From: REBR01 sp033721915
Lineage (GTDB): Bacteria > Pseudomonadota > Gammaproteobacteria > Pseudomonadales > Oleiphilaceae
Direction: 5' to 3'
Length of the DNA: 64,000 bases
Assembly (NCBI GenBank): GCA_033721915.1
Contig: JAWWAC010000001.1
Location: 151,086 to 215,085, forward strand
The notes under the pieces are model-generated. The model had not been told where the DNA came from, searched no databases, and saw only the letters and a program-made list of their open reading frames with translations. The translations under genes and the position numbers were made by a program. The stretch's first letter is position 1; the number at the start of each line of letters is the position of its first letter. This document shows positions 7,448 to 18,826 of the stretch, in pieces.

Positions 7448-8230
7448 TTAGCGGAGGTTCACGCTGCCGGAGGCGCTGCCCCGGGCTTCTGCGCTGACTC
7501 CGCCACGGTTGCGGCGCTGCTCCAGTTCAGAGCGGCGCTCCCGCAGGCGATCCTGCGCTTCTCTGGAGCGGTTGTCGCCCCGCTCAAGGGCCTCGCCAGT
7601 GCGTGCCTGTGCATCGTCGGCGCGACGGTCAGCGCGCTCTTCGGCGTCGTCGGCGCGGCGTTCGGCACGGGCCTCGGCGTCATTGGCGCGGCGATCGGCG
7701 CGTTCTTCCGCGTCATCCAGCCGGCGATCCACCCGGGCCTCGGCACGATCCGCCTCTTCATTGACAGCCTCACGCTGACGGTCGGCCCTCTGTTCCATTC
7801 GATCGGCCTGGCTGTTGGCCGTCTCCAGTCCGCTCTCGGCGCGGGCCTGTCCTTCACCTTCGGCACGAGCCTGTGCTTCAGCGGCTGTGCTCTGGCCTTC
7901 ACTGGCCTCGCTGCTGGCCCGGTCCTGTCCGGACTCGGCCTGTGCCTGTCCCTCTCCGGAGGCTTCGCCGGATTTCTCAGCGGCGATGTCCTTCATGGAG
8001 TTGTCCGGATTGTTACCGGCCTTGTTGTCATTGCCGGAATTGCCGTTGTCCCCGGAGCCGTCGCTTTCATCCTGGTTCCGGTCCTGTCCGGACTGGCGAA
8101 GCTCGGCACGGGCACTGGCGTCGATCTCGCCTTCGGCTCTGGCGCTGTTGCCGGACTGCTCCTGGGCAACGCCCTGACCGGTGGCGATCAGTGCGACCAG
8201 AAAACTGGTGTAAAGCATGCGGTTCATCAT
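7448..8230 (-). CDS. Secreted Ala/Glu/Arg-rich hendecad-repeat protein
   Basis: 260 residues with a signal peptide (about 1-22, ending GVAQ). A low-complexity Gly/Asn/Asp/Ser region (about 45-75) is followed by a highly charged helical region. Residues 170-213 contain four consecutive 11-residue units of the form RADDAEERADR, giving a 33-bp DNA repeat (7592-7723) and predicting a right-handed hendecad coiled coil. Two GEGQAxAESG copies precede it. AAGGAGG sits just upstream of the ATG. Single-gene unit with its own terminator. Structural or cell-surface role is inferred. Confidence 0.75.
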   Translation of the reverse strand: MMNRMLYTSFLVALIATGQGVAQEQSGNSARAEGEIDASARAELRQSGQDRNQDESDGSGDNGNSGNDNKAGNNPDNSMKDIAAEKSGEASGEGQAQAESGQDRASSEASEGQSTAAEAQARAEGEGQARAESGLETANSQADRMEQRADRQREAVNEEADRAEARVDRRLDDAEERADRRANDAEARAERRADDAEERADRRADDAQARTGEALERGDNRSREAQDRLRERRSELEQRRNRGGVSAEARGSASGSVNLR

Positions 8231-8351
8231 GGGATCCTCCTTTTACCTGATTCGTACCCGGTTTAACGCAGCGGTGGAGAATCCGTTGACATGGATTTCG
8301 GAAAAAATGAAAAAACAGGGAAAAGGCGTATGGAGAGAAGGGAGAATAACA

Positions 8352-8374
8352 AGGGGCACCCGGTAGGTGCCCCT
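8352..8374 (-). terminator. Hairpin terminator downstream of yghU
   Basis: Perfect 9-bp stem AGGGGCACC/GGTGCCCCT with a 5-nt loop, 17 bp after the stop of yghU. The following minus-strand sequence TGTTATT is only moderately T-rich. Confidence 0.6.
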
Positions 8375-8390
8375 GAAACAGCCGTAAGTG

Positions 8391-9269
8391 TTACTGGCTC
8401 TTGTCGCCGCCGATCTTGTCCTGGGTTTTCAGCTCAAAGTCGCTGGCGTCGTGGCGCTCGTGGAGCTGCTCGTGAGGCTCGCCCCAGGTGCGGTTGACCA
8501 TGCGGCCGCGCTGCACGGCGGGGCGCTCGGCGATTTCGTCGGTCCAGCGGTGGACATTCTTGTAGGTGTGGGCTTCCAGGAATTCCGCCGCGTCGTACAC
8601 CTTGTTTTTCACCAGTGCCCCGTACCAGGGCCAGATGGCCATGTCGGCGATGCTGTACTCGTCACCGGCGATGTAGCGGCTCTCCGCCAGTCGACGGTCC
8701 AGCACGTCCAGCTGGCGTTTCACTTCCATGGTGAAGCGGTTGATGGGGTATTCGTATTTCTCCGGGGCGTAGGCGTAGAAGTGGCCAAAGCCGCCACCGA
8801 GGATGGGGCCGCTGCCCATCTGCCAGAACAGCCATGAGAGACACTCGGCGCGGCCGGCGATGTCTTTGTGAATAAAGGCGCCGAACTTCTCCGCCAGGTA
8901 CAGCAGTATGGAGCCGGACTCGAAGATCCGCACCGGCGGGTTCTGGCTCTGGTCCACCATGGCGGGGATCTTGGAGTTGGGGTTGACGGAGACAAAGCCA
9001 CTGCTGAACTGCTCCCCTTCCGTGATCTTCACCAGATGGGCGTCGTACTCCGCCCCTTTAAAGCCCAGTGCCAGCAGTTCTTCCAGGAGTATGGTGACCT
9101 TGACGCCGTTGGGGGTGGCCAGTGAATACAGCTGCAGGGGGTGCTTGCCCACGGGGAGCTCTTTGTCATGGGTGGGGCCGGCAATGGGCCGGTTGATATT
9201 GGCAAAGGCGCCGCCGCTGGCGGATTCCCATTTCCAGACTTTGGGTGGGGTATAGGTATTGTCAGACAT
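8391..9269 (-). CDS. yghU: YghU-type glutathione S-transferase / disulfide-bond oxidoreductase
   Basis: 292 residues from MSDNTYTPPKVW (ATG at 9269); the open frame extends further upstream, but the YghU family starts here and GAGAG precedes it. Thioredoxin-like N-domain (about 45-125, with LYSLATPNGVKVTILLEEL and the glutathione-binding FESGSILLYLAEKFG) followed by a helical GST C-domain (about 135-260). Family members are cytoplasmic and act on organic hydroperoxides or disulfides using glutathione. Monocistronic, with a hairpin after the stop. Confidence 0.9.
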   Translation of the reverse strand: MSDNTYTPPKVWKWESASGGAFANINRPIAGPTHDKELPVGKHPLQLYSLATPNGVKVTILLEELLALGFKGAEYDAHLVKITEGEQFSSGFVSVNPNSKIPAMVDQSQNPPVRIFESGSILLYLAEKFGAFIHKDIAGRAECLSWLFWQMGSGPILGGGFGHFYAYAPEKYEYPINRFTMEVKRQLDVLDRRLAESRYIAGDEYSIADMAIWPWYGALVKNKVYDAAEFLEAHTYKNVHRWTDEIAERPAVQRGRMVNRTWGEPHEQLHERHDASDFELKTQDKIGGDKSQ

Positions 9270-9640
9270 GGTACAGCTCTCATTGTCTTGGTCAGTGGAC
9301 AGTGCCCATGGGGCCGTTTGCAGAATAGCACTGTCAGGGCACCACAAGGACACTGGCCCGGCCTCTGTGGCCGGTCAAGTGTAGGGACTTACGAGAACCG
9401 ATAACGTAACAGACTCATTTCAGTGTCTGGGTATTTTTTTGGTTCATCGCACTTTAGCGGGAAGTGGTAACCCTATGGCGCTAGCTTCCCGCTTCTTTGT
9501 TGAAGACTGCTGGTTCGGTGCAGGATTGAAGGCTGAAGGTTGGGTGCCCTGCGCACCAACCCGCCTTCTTCAAAAAATCAGTGGGAAGCAAACTCAAAAA
9601 CTCTCTCCTTTTCCCGTTTATCCATTCAGGCCCCCTCATG
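9270..9640. other. 371-bp intergenic region with hairpins, possible dispersed repeat
   Basis: No convincing gene. It contains an imperfect hairpin at 9351-9381, a perfect 9-bp inverted repeat AGCGGGAAG/CTTCCCGCT (9456-9464/9485-9493), and an imperfect stem GGTTGGGTGC..GCACCAACC (9538-9562) of the kind found in short dispersed palindromic elements. It is more AT-rich than its neighbours. The yghU promoter must lie in the left part, but I see no clear -35/-10 pair. Confidence 0.5.
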
Positions 9641-10939
9641 CTAAAGCCGACTGCCCGGCCGTTCCCAGTGCAGTTGCCACTGACCGTCGCTCCACAGATC
9701 ACCGATGGCAACGAGCGTGTTGTTGTCCCACACCAGTGGCAGTCGTTCCCGGTGCCAGGGGGGGAGGCCCTGTTCCTGCAGCCATTTTTTCAGGGGGCGG
9801 CTGGGCTGGTTGCTGGACGGGCGGAAGTGTTCGCCGCCCTGGCGGGGGGTGACGGTGAGGGTTTTGCCTGGGTGCGGGTTGCTGGCGGTGAGGGTGGTGC
9901 CGGCCCATGGCAGTGGGGTGTCCGGGTGCCATGGTGTGTCGGTCAGGGACTCCGCTGGTGGCAGTGCCGGGATCAGCCAGAGCCGGTTGCGGTAGCGGCG
10001 GATGGAGTGGTTCTGCCAGTGCAGTGCCGGGGTGCGGTCTTCACCGGCGTTGAGCAGGGCTTTGAGGCCGCTGGTGAGGCGTGCCTCTCCCGGGGGCTGG
10101 AGGCCGTGCCGGCGCAGGCGGTAGCGGACCAGGTTGCGCTGGCGGCGTTCGCTAAGGGCATTGAGGCCGGTGACGGTAAGGCCCTCTTCCATGCCCGATC
10201 GGGCCAAGTCTTCACGGGCCAGTTCCTCCAGCAGTTCGTCCGCCTCGCGGCAGTGGGCGGCGCTGTGTTGCAGGCTCTGTGGGGCCTGTGGCCAGCGGGC
10301 CCTGAGAGCCGGCAGCACCTCGTGGCGCAGGTAGTTGCGGTCGAAGCGCCTGTCCTGGTTGGAGTGGTCTTCGCACCAGTCCAGTTGCCATTCCCGGGCC
10401 AGTGTCTCGATGCGCTGGCGGCTCAGTGGCAGCAGCGGGCGGTGCAGTTGGCCACTGCCAAGGGGGCGTGTGGCGGGCATGCCCGCCAAGCCACGGACAC
10501 CGCTGCCTCGCATCAGTCGCAGCAGCAGGGTTTCCGCCTGGTCGTCGCCGTGGTGGCCCATAAGCAGCAGATCCCCCTCCTCCAGCTCTTTACGGAAAAG
10601 TCCGTAGCGGGCCTGCCGGGCGGTGGCTTCCAGGTCCGGCGCATCCGGGTCCAGATGAAGGCGTTGGGTGCTCAGTGGCAGGTCCAGATGCCGGCATTGC
10701 TGCTGGCAGAAGTCGGCCCAGTGGCCGGCGTCGGATTGCAGTCCGTGGTGGATGTGCAGGGCCCGCAGTGGCTGATTCCACCTCCGTGACAGGGTTGCGA
10801 GGCAGTGGAGCAGGAAGACGGAGTCCAGTCCGCCGCTCAGTGCAACCACCCAGCGGCTGGCCGTTGGCAGTGCGGCGAAGGCGTCGGACAGGTCCCCGGG
10901 CCAGTCTACTGGACTGGCGGGGTTAGCGTCCCGGCCCAT
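9641..10939 (-). CDS. tilS: tRNA(Ile)-lysidine synthase
   Basis: 432 residues. ATP-dependent enzyme that converts C34 of the tRNA-Ile(CAU) anticodon to lysidine so that it reads AUA. The PP-loop motif SGGLDS (about residues 36-41) lies in the N-terminal ATP-pyrophosphatase domain; HIHHGLQSDA and the substrate-binding TilS domains follow, ending in a C-terminal domain. The start overlaps the end of accA by 17 bp, a common arrangement in gammaproteobacteria. ATA codons are used regularly here before CTG, so this enzyme should matter. Confidence 0.95.
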   Translation of the reverse strand: MGRDANPASPVDWPGDLSDAFAALPTASRWVVALSGGLDSVFLLHCLATLSRRWNQPLRALHIHHGLQSDAGHWADFCQQQCRHLDLPLSTQRLHLDPDAPDLEATARQARYGLFRKELEEGDLLLMGHHGDDQAETLLLRLMRGSGVRGLAGMPATRPLGSGQLHRPLLPLSRQRIETLAREWQLDWCEDHSNQDRRFDRNYLRHEVLPALRARWPQAPQSLQHSAAHCREADELLEELAREDLARSGMEEGLTVTGLNALSERRQRNLVRYRLRRHGLQPPGEARLTSGLKALLNAGEDRTPALHWQNHSIRRYRNRLWLIPALPPAESLTDTPWHPDTPLPWAGTTLTASNPHPGKTLTVTPRQGGEHFRPSSNQPSRPLKKWLQEQGLPPWHRERLPLVWDNNTLVAIGDLWSDGQWQLHWERPGSRL

Positions 10940-11876
10940 AGGCGGTCAGCTTCTGGTAGCGCTTGTCCAGCAGCTCTTCCGTGGAGAGTTGCTGCAGCTG
11001 CTCCAGGTTCTCGGTGAGTGCGGCGGCCAGCTCCGCGGCCATGGCTTCGGGGTTGCGGTGGGCGCCACCCAGTGGCTCCTTGACGATCTGGTCCGCCACG
11101 CCCAGGCTCTTGAGCCGGTCGGCGGTCACGCCCATGGCGGCGGCGGCGGTGGAGGCGTGTTCGGCGCTCTTCCACAGGATGGAGGCGCAGCCTTCCGGGC
11201 TGATCACGGCGTAGGTGGCGTACTGGAGCATCATCAGGCGGTCGCAGACACCAATGGCCAGTGCCCCGCCGGAGCCACCCTCACCCACCACGGTGGAGAT
11301 AATGGGGGTCTTGAGCCGGGACATGAGGGCCAGGTTGGCGGCGATGGCCTCGCTCTGGCCCCGCTCCTCGGCGCCGATGCCCGGGTAGGCGCCGGGTGTG
11401 TCGATAAAGGTGAGTATGGGCAGCCGGAATCGCTCGGCCATTTCCATCAGACGGGCCGCCTTGCGGTAGCCCTCGGGGCGGGGCATGCCGAAGTTGCGCT
11501 TCACTTTCTCCGGGATCTGGCGGCCTTTCTGGTGGCCGATGATCATCACCGGCTTGTCGTTGAGCCGTGCGGTGCCGCCGATGATGGCGTAGTCGTCGGC
11601 AAAGCTGCGGTCGCCGTGGAGCTCGTCGAAGTCGGTGAAGATGTGCTTCACGTAATCCAGTGTGTAGGGCCGCCTGGGGTGGCGCGCCAGCCGGGAGATG
11701 TCCCAGGGGGCCAGATCGGCAAAGATGGTTTCCGTGAGGCTGATGCTTTTGTTGCGGAGGCGGTTGATCTCCTCCGTGATGTTGATGTCCGTGTCGTTGC
11801 CAACCAGCCGCAGCTCTTCGATCTTGTCTTCCAATTCGGCGATTGGCTGCTCAAAATCCAGGAAATGGGGATTCAT
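10923..11876 (-). CDS. accA: Acetyl-CoA carboxylase carboxyltransferase subunit alpha
   Basis: 317 residues, the usual AccA length. Forms the carboxyltransferase with AccD and makes malonyl-CoA in the first committed step of fatty-acid synthesis. Carries the N-terminal FLDFEQPIAELEDKIEEL helix and the crotonase-fold segments FIDTPGAYPGIGAEERGQ and GEGGSGGALAIGVCDRL. Lies between dnaE (57-bp gap) and tilS (17-bp overlap), all on the minus strand, the order dnaE-accA-tilS being widespread in gammaproteobacteria. Confidence 0.97.
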   Translation of the reverse strand: MNPHFLDFEQPIAELEDKIEELRLVGNDTDINITEEINRLRNKSISLTETIFADLAPWDISRLARHPRRPYTLDYVKHIFTDFDELHGDRSFADDYAIIGGTARLNDKPVMIIGHQKGRQIPEKVKRNFGMPRPEGYRKAARLMEMAERFRLPILTFIDTPGAYPGIGAEERGQSEAIAANLALMSRLKTPIISTVVGEGGSGGALAIGVCDRLMMLQYATYAVISPEGCASILWKSAEHASTAAAAMGVTADRLKSLGVADQIVKEPLGGAHRNPEAMAAELAAALTENLEQLQQLSTEELLDKRYQKLTAYGPGR

Positions 11877-11933
11877 GATGCTCCAACTTTAGAGGTTGTT
11901 GACCGTGGGCTCGTTTCATCGCACTGCATGATG

Positions 11934-15416
<3,483 letters not shown>

Positions 15417-15422
15417 AGGTGA

Positions 15423-15878
15423 TTATTCCGTGAGCTGCTTCAGTTCTTCTTCGGTCTGCTCGCCGAAGCGCGCCTCCACCAGATCCCCGTCGGGGTTGAT
15501 GACCATGGTGGCAGGCAGCGCCAGTGGCTGGCTCCAGCCGAACTGTTCGGCCGGGTTCTCTTCCAGCACCCGGAAGCGGATGTCCATGTCCCGCATCACA
15601 CGGCGCAGTGACTCGCCGGTTTCGCCGTCAAAATTCACCCCGAGGACGGTGATGCCCGGGTGCTGGTCCAGTGCGTTGAGTTCGGGGATTTCCTCGTAGC
15701 AGGGCTTGCACCACTCGGCCCAGTAATTGACGAAGACCCATTCCCCCCGCAGCTCCTCCCACTGCAGTGACTCACCGTCGCTGAGTGTCATTTCCACGGA
15801 CTGGCCACAGCCGGTGAGCCCCAGTGCCAGCACGGAAGCCAGCATGGCCCCACTCAGAACCTTTCTCGGATGAATCAC
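15423..15878 (-). CDS. TlpA/ResA-like thioredoxin-fold lipoprotein
   Basis: 151 residues. Type II signal peptide with lipobox LTGC (Cys24), so membrane-anchored on the periplasmic side. Thioredoxin fold with active site WCKPC (Cys57, Cys60) and the cis-proline segment ALPATMVINPDGDLVE. Probably a periplasmic thiol-disulfide reductase; the substrate is unknown. Directly upstream of dnaE and divergent from wrbA. Confidence 0.88.
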   Translation of the reverse strand: MIHPRKVLSGAMLASVLALGLTGCGQSVEMTLSDGESLQWEELRGEWVFVNYWAEWCKPCYEEIPELNALDQHPGITVLGVNFDGETGESLRRVMRDMDIRFRVLEENPAEQFGWSQPLALPATMVINPDGDLVEARFGEQTEEELKQLTE

Positions 15879-15989
15879 GTATTGCCTCCTGATAGACTAC
15901 AGCGCCTCGAACGGCATGCCTGCAACGGATGCTTAACAAGCGGGACGGCTCGTCCGAATGCGGATTGGGCAGTCATTGTAACCGCTGGG

Positions 15990-16015
15990 CGGCCTGCCGC
16001 AATCCGTGCAGGCCG
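15990..16015 (+). promoter_or_regulatory. Hairpin in the wrbA leader
   Basis: Perfect 8-bp inverted repeat CGGCCTGC/GCAGGCCG with a 10-nt loop, ending 24 bp before the wrbA start and just before its ribosome-binding site CAGGAG. Could affect mRNA stability or translation; no known riboswitch class is recognised. Confidence 0.4.
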
Positions 16016-16038
16016 GATAATCACTCAGGAGTCTGGCC

Positions 16039-16641
16039 ATGGCCGCGCAACCCTATGTATTGGTGCTTTATTACAGCCGCCACGGAAAAACCGCCGAGAT
16101 GGCCCAGCAGATCGCCCGCGGGGTGGAATCGGTGAAGGGCATGACGGCCATGCTGCGCACGGTGCCGGCCATCTCCGCCGAGACCGAAGCCGTGGCGCCG
16201 GCGGTGCCGGAACAGGGGGCGGTGTACTGCAGCAAGGACGACCTGCGCCACTGCGCCGGACTGGTCATGGGCAGCCCCACCCGCTTCGGCAACATGGCCG
16301 CGCCACTGAAGTACTTCCTCGACAGCACCAGTGACCTCTGGGTGGCGGGCACCCTGGTGGACAAGCCCGCCGGGGTCTTTACCGCCACCGCCAGCCTGCA
16401 CGGCGGCCAGGAAGCCACCCTGCTGACCATGGCGGTGCCGCTGCTGCACCATGGCATGGTGCTCACCGGGCTGCCCTACACGGAAAGCGCCCTGAGCGAG
16501 ACCCGCAGCGGCGGCACCCCCTATGGCGCCAGCCACTGGTCCGGTGGCCAGGACGAGCAGCCACTGAGCCGCGAGGAAACCACCCTCTGCCGCGTGCAGG
16601 GCGAGCGCATTGCCCGCCTGGCGCTGAAACTACACCACTGA
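16039..16641 (+). CDS. wrbA: NAD(P)H:quinone oxidoreductase, WrbA family
   Basis: 200-residue flavodoxin-fold FMN enzyme that reduces quinones by two electrons. FMN phosphate loop YYSRHGKTAEMAQQ (about 10-23), the GSPTRFGNMAAPLKYFLD segment (about 78-95) and the GG..GASHWSGG region (about 158-170) are in order. CAGGAG lies 7 bp before the ATG. Followed 16 bp later by a DUF2069 gene, a frequent pairing in gammaproteobacteria. Confidence 0.94.
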   Translation: MAAQPYVLVLYYSRHGKTAEMAQQIARGVESVKGMTAMLRTVPAISAETEAVAPAVPEQGAVYCSKDDLRHCAGLVMGSPTRFGNMAAPLKYFLDSTSDLWVAGTLVDKPAGVFTATASLHGGQEATLLTMAVPLLHHGMVLTGLPYTESALSETRSGGTPYGASHWSGGQDEQPLSREETTLCRVQGERIARLALKLHH

Positions 16642-16657
16642 TGTTACGGAGCCGTCC

Positions 16658-17032
16658 ATGACAGCGCGCAACTACCGGGACCTGCCCCCCTCCCATTGGG
16701 CCAGCCTGGGTCTCTATGTCACCCTGATCGCACTGATGATCATGACCACCTTCTGGCCCGACCCGGTGGAGGGGGCCTCTCCGGTGGTGATGCTGAGCAT
16801 CAAGCTGTTTCCGCTGGTGGTGTTTCTGCCGGGTCTGGTCGTGGCCCGCAACACCACCTACATCTGGACCTGTTTTGTGGTGCTGGTTTACTTTATGCAG
16901 GCTTCGGTCAATGCTTACCTGCAGGAATGGGCCTGGGTCCCCACCATCGTCATGGTGGTCTGCTGCCTGTATTTCGCCACCGCCATGATGAAACTCAAGG
17001 CCGATCCGGGCAACCACGGGATTGGCCAGTAA
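16658..17032 (+). CDS. DUF2069 integral membrane protein
   Basis: 124 residues with four predicted transmembrane helices (about 15-35, 45-62, 66-85 and 92-112). Matches the DUF2069 family in length, topology and position after wrbA. The function of the family is unknown. The stop codon falls 10 bp before the GspE-like gene start, so the three plus-strand genes form an operon. Confidence 0.85.
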   Translation: MTARNYRDLPPSHWASLGLYVTLIALMIMTTFWPDPVEGASPVVMLSIKLFPLVVFLPGLVVARNTTYIWTCFVVLVYFMQASVNAYLQEWAWVPTIVMVVCCLYFATAMMKLKADPGNHGIGQ

Positions 17033-17042
17033 GAGGAACGCC

Positions 17043-18815
17043 ATGTCCGCCTCCGTGCACAACCCCGAAGAGCAATCCGTGTCACTGCACCAGCTGTGCG
17101 ACGCACTGGCCGCCGAGGGCCGCATCACGGAAGAGGCGTCCCATGAGCTGCTGAGGGCCAACCTCGGCCGACGCAGCAAGGGCCACCCACTGGAGCAGAT
17201 CGCCAAGGCGCAGCTGCAGGACGGCCAAGGCCCCCGCATGCTGGACCTGGAAACCCTGACCGAGTGGATGGCCGGCTGGGCGGACATGCCCTACTACCAG
17301 ATCGACCCCCTGAAAGTGGACGTGCCGGCCATTGCCCGTGTCATGTCCTACGCCTTTGCCCAGCGCCACGGCATACTGGCGGTGGAGATCAACGACCACG
17401 AGGTGACCATTGCCACCGCCGAGCCCTTCCAGCGGGACTGGGTGGAAAACGTGGAGCACATCACCCGCAAGACGGTGCGCATCGTGGTGGCCAACCCGGC
17501 CGCCATACGCCGCTACACGGTGGAGTTCTACCAGCTGGCCAATTCCGTCTACAAGGCCAGCGACGAGAGCAAGAAGGCCCAGCACACCCAGAATTTCGAG
17601 CAGCTGCTGGACCTGGGCAAGGGCGGCAAGTCCGACGCCAATGACCAGCACGTGGTCAAGATCGTGGACTGGCTGCTGCAGTACGCCTTTGACCAGCGCG
17701 CCAGCGATATCCACATCGAGCCACGGCGCAACATCGCCCAGGTGCGTTTCCGCATCGACGGTGTGCTGCACAATGTCTACGAGTTTCCCTCGGATGTGGG
17801 CCTGGCGGTACTGAGCCGTCTGAAGATACTGGGCCGGCTGAACGTGGCGGAAAAGCGCCGCCCCCAGGACGGCCGCATCAAGACCCGCAAGCCGGACAAC
17901 AGCGAGGTGGAGCTGCGTCTGGCCACACTGCCCACGGCCTTCGGCGAGAAGATGGTGCTGCGGATCTTCGACCCGGATGTGCTGCTGAAGTCCTTCGAGC
18001 AGATGGGCTTCTCACGGGAGGACCGGCGCCGCTGGGAGGGCATTATCGACAAGCCCTACGGCATTATCCTGGTCACCGGCCCCACCGGCTCGGGCAAGAC
18101 CACCACCCTGTATTCCACGCTGCGCCAGCTGGCCTCGGACGAGGTGAACATCTGCACCATCGAGGACCCCATCGAGATGGTGGAGCCGCGCTTCAACCAG
18201 ATGCAGGTGCAGCACGGCATTGACCTGACCTTTGCCCACGGTGTGCGGGCCATGCTGCGTCAGGACCCGGACATTGTCATGGTGGGGGAGATCCGCGACC
18301 TGGAGACGGCGGAGATGGCGGTGCAGGCGGCACTGACCGGCCACCTGGTGCTCTCCACGCTGCACACCAACGACGCCCCCAGTGCCATTACCCGGCTGCT
18401 GGAACTGGGCATACCGGCCTACCTGATCCGGGCCACGGTGGTGGGGGTGATGGCACAGCGACTGGCCCGCACACTCTGCCCCCACTGCAAGGCCCCCACG
18501 GAAATCGACCCGGAAAGCTGGAAGGCACTGACCCGCCCCTGGAAGGCGCCACTGCCGGACAGGGCCTGCCAGCCGGTGGGCTGCCTGCAGTGCCGCAACA
18601 CGGGCTTTCTGGGGCGCACCGGCGCCTACGAGATCATGCCTATGGCGGGGCCCATCACCGAGCTGATCAACAGCGACTGCGAGATCGAGCCGCTGCGCCG
18701 GGCCGCCTACAAGGAAGGCATGCTGTCACTGCGCCTGTCCGGTGCCCAGAAGGTGGCGGCGGGGCTGACCACGGTGCAGGAGATTCTGCGGGTGACCCCG
18801 GAGAGCCGCCGCTAG
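17043..18815 (+). CDS. GspE/PilB-family secretion ATPase, stand-alone
   Basis: 590 residues from the ATG at 17043 (AAGAGGAACGCC upstream; an earlier in-frame ATG at 17022 lies inside the preceding gene). MshEN/T2SSE N-domain (about 20-150), then the hexameric ATPase: Walker A GPTGSGKT (346-353), Asp box, and Walker B region LRQDPDIVMVGEIRD. The tetracysteine zinc motif is intact (Cys479, Cys482, Cys514, Cys517). No other type II secretion or type IV pilus genes are nearby, so its machine is unclear. The last codons pair with the convergent gene in a terminator-like hairpin. Confidence 0.9.
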   Translation: MSASVHNPEEQSVSLHQLCDALAAEGRITEEASHELLRANLGRRSKGHPLEQIAKAQLQDGQGPRMLDLETLTEWMAGWADMPYYQIDPLKVDVPAIARVMSYAFAQRHGILAVEINDHEVTIATAEPFQRDWVENVEHITRKTVRIVVANPAAIRRYTVEFYQLANSVYKASDESKKAQHTQNFEQLLDLGKGGKSDANDQHVVKIVDWLLQYAFDQRASDIHIEPRRNIAQVRFRIDGVLHNVYEFPSDVGLAVLSRLKILGRLNVAEKRRPQDGRIKTRKPDNSEVELRLATLPTAFGEKMVLRIFDPDVLLKSFEQMGFSREDRRRWEGIIDKPYGIILVTGPTGSGKTTTLYSTLRQLASDEVNICTIEDPIEMVEPRFNQMQVQHGIDLTFAHGVRAMLRQDPDIVMVGEIRDLETAEMAVQAALTGHLVLSTLHTNDAPSAITRLLELGIPAYLIRATVVGVMAQRLARTLCPHCKAPTEIDPESWKALTRPWKAPLPDRACQPVGCLQCRNTGFLGRTGAYEIMPMAGPITELINSDCEIEPLRRAAYKEGMLSLRLSGAQKVAAGLTTVQEILRVTPESRR

Positions 18816-18826
18816 CCGGGGTCACC
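18791..18826. terminator. Shared hairpin across the stops of two convergent genes
   Basis: Perfect 11-bp inverted repeat GGTGACCCCGG/CCGGGGTCACC (18791-18801/18816-18826). It contains the GspE-like stop and the DUF3080 stop codon, so both transcripts would end inside it. T runs are weak on either side. Confidence 0.6.

Noticed and set aside
7509..8250. Serine/arginine-rich plus-strand frames opposite the hendecad-repeat gene
   Set aside because: Mirror images of the repeats; no ribosome-binding site, and the minus-strand gene has a signal peptide and terminator.
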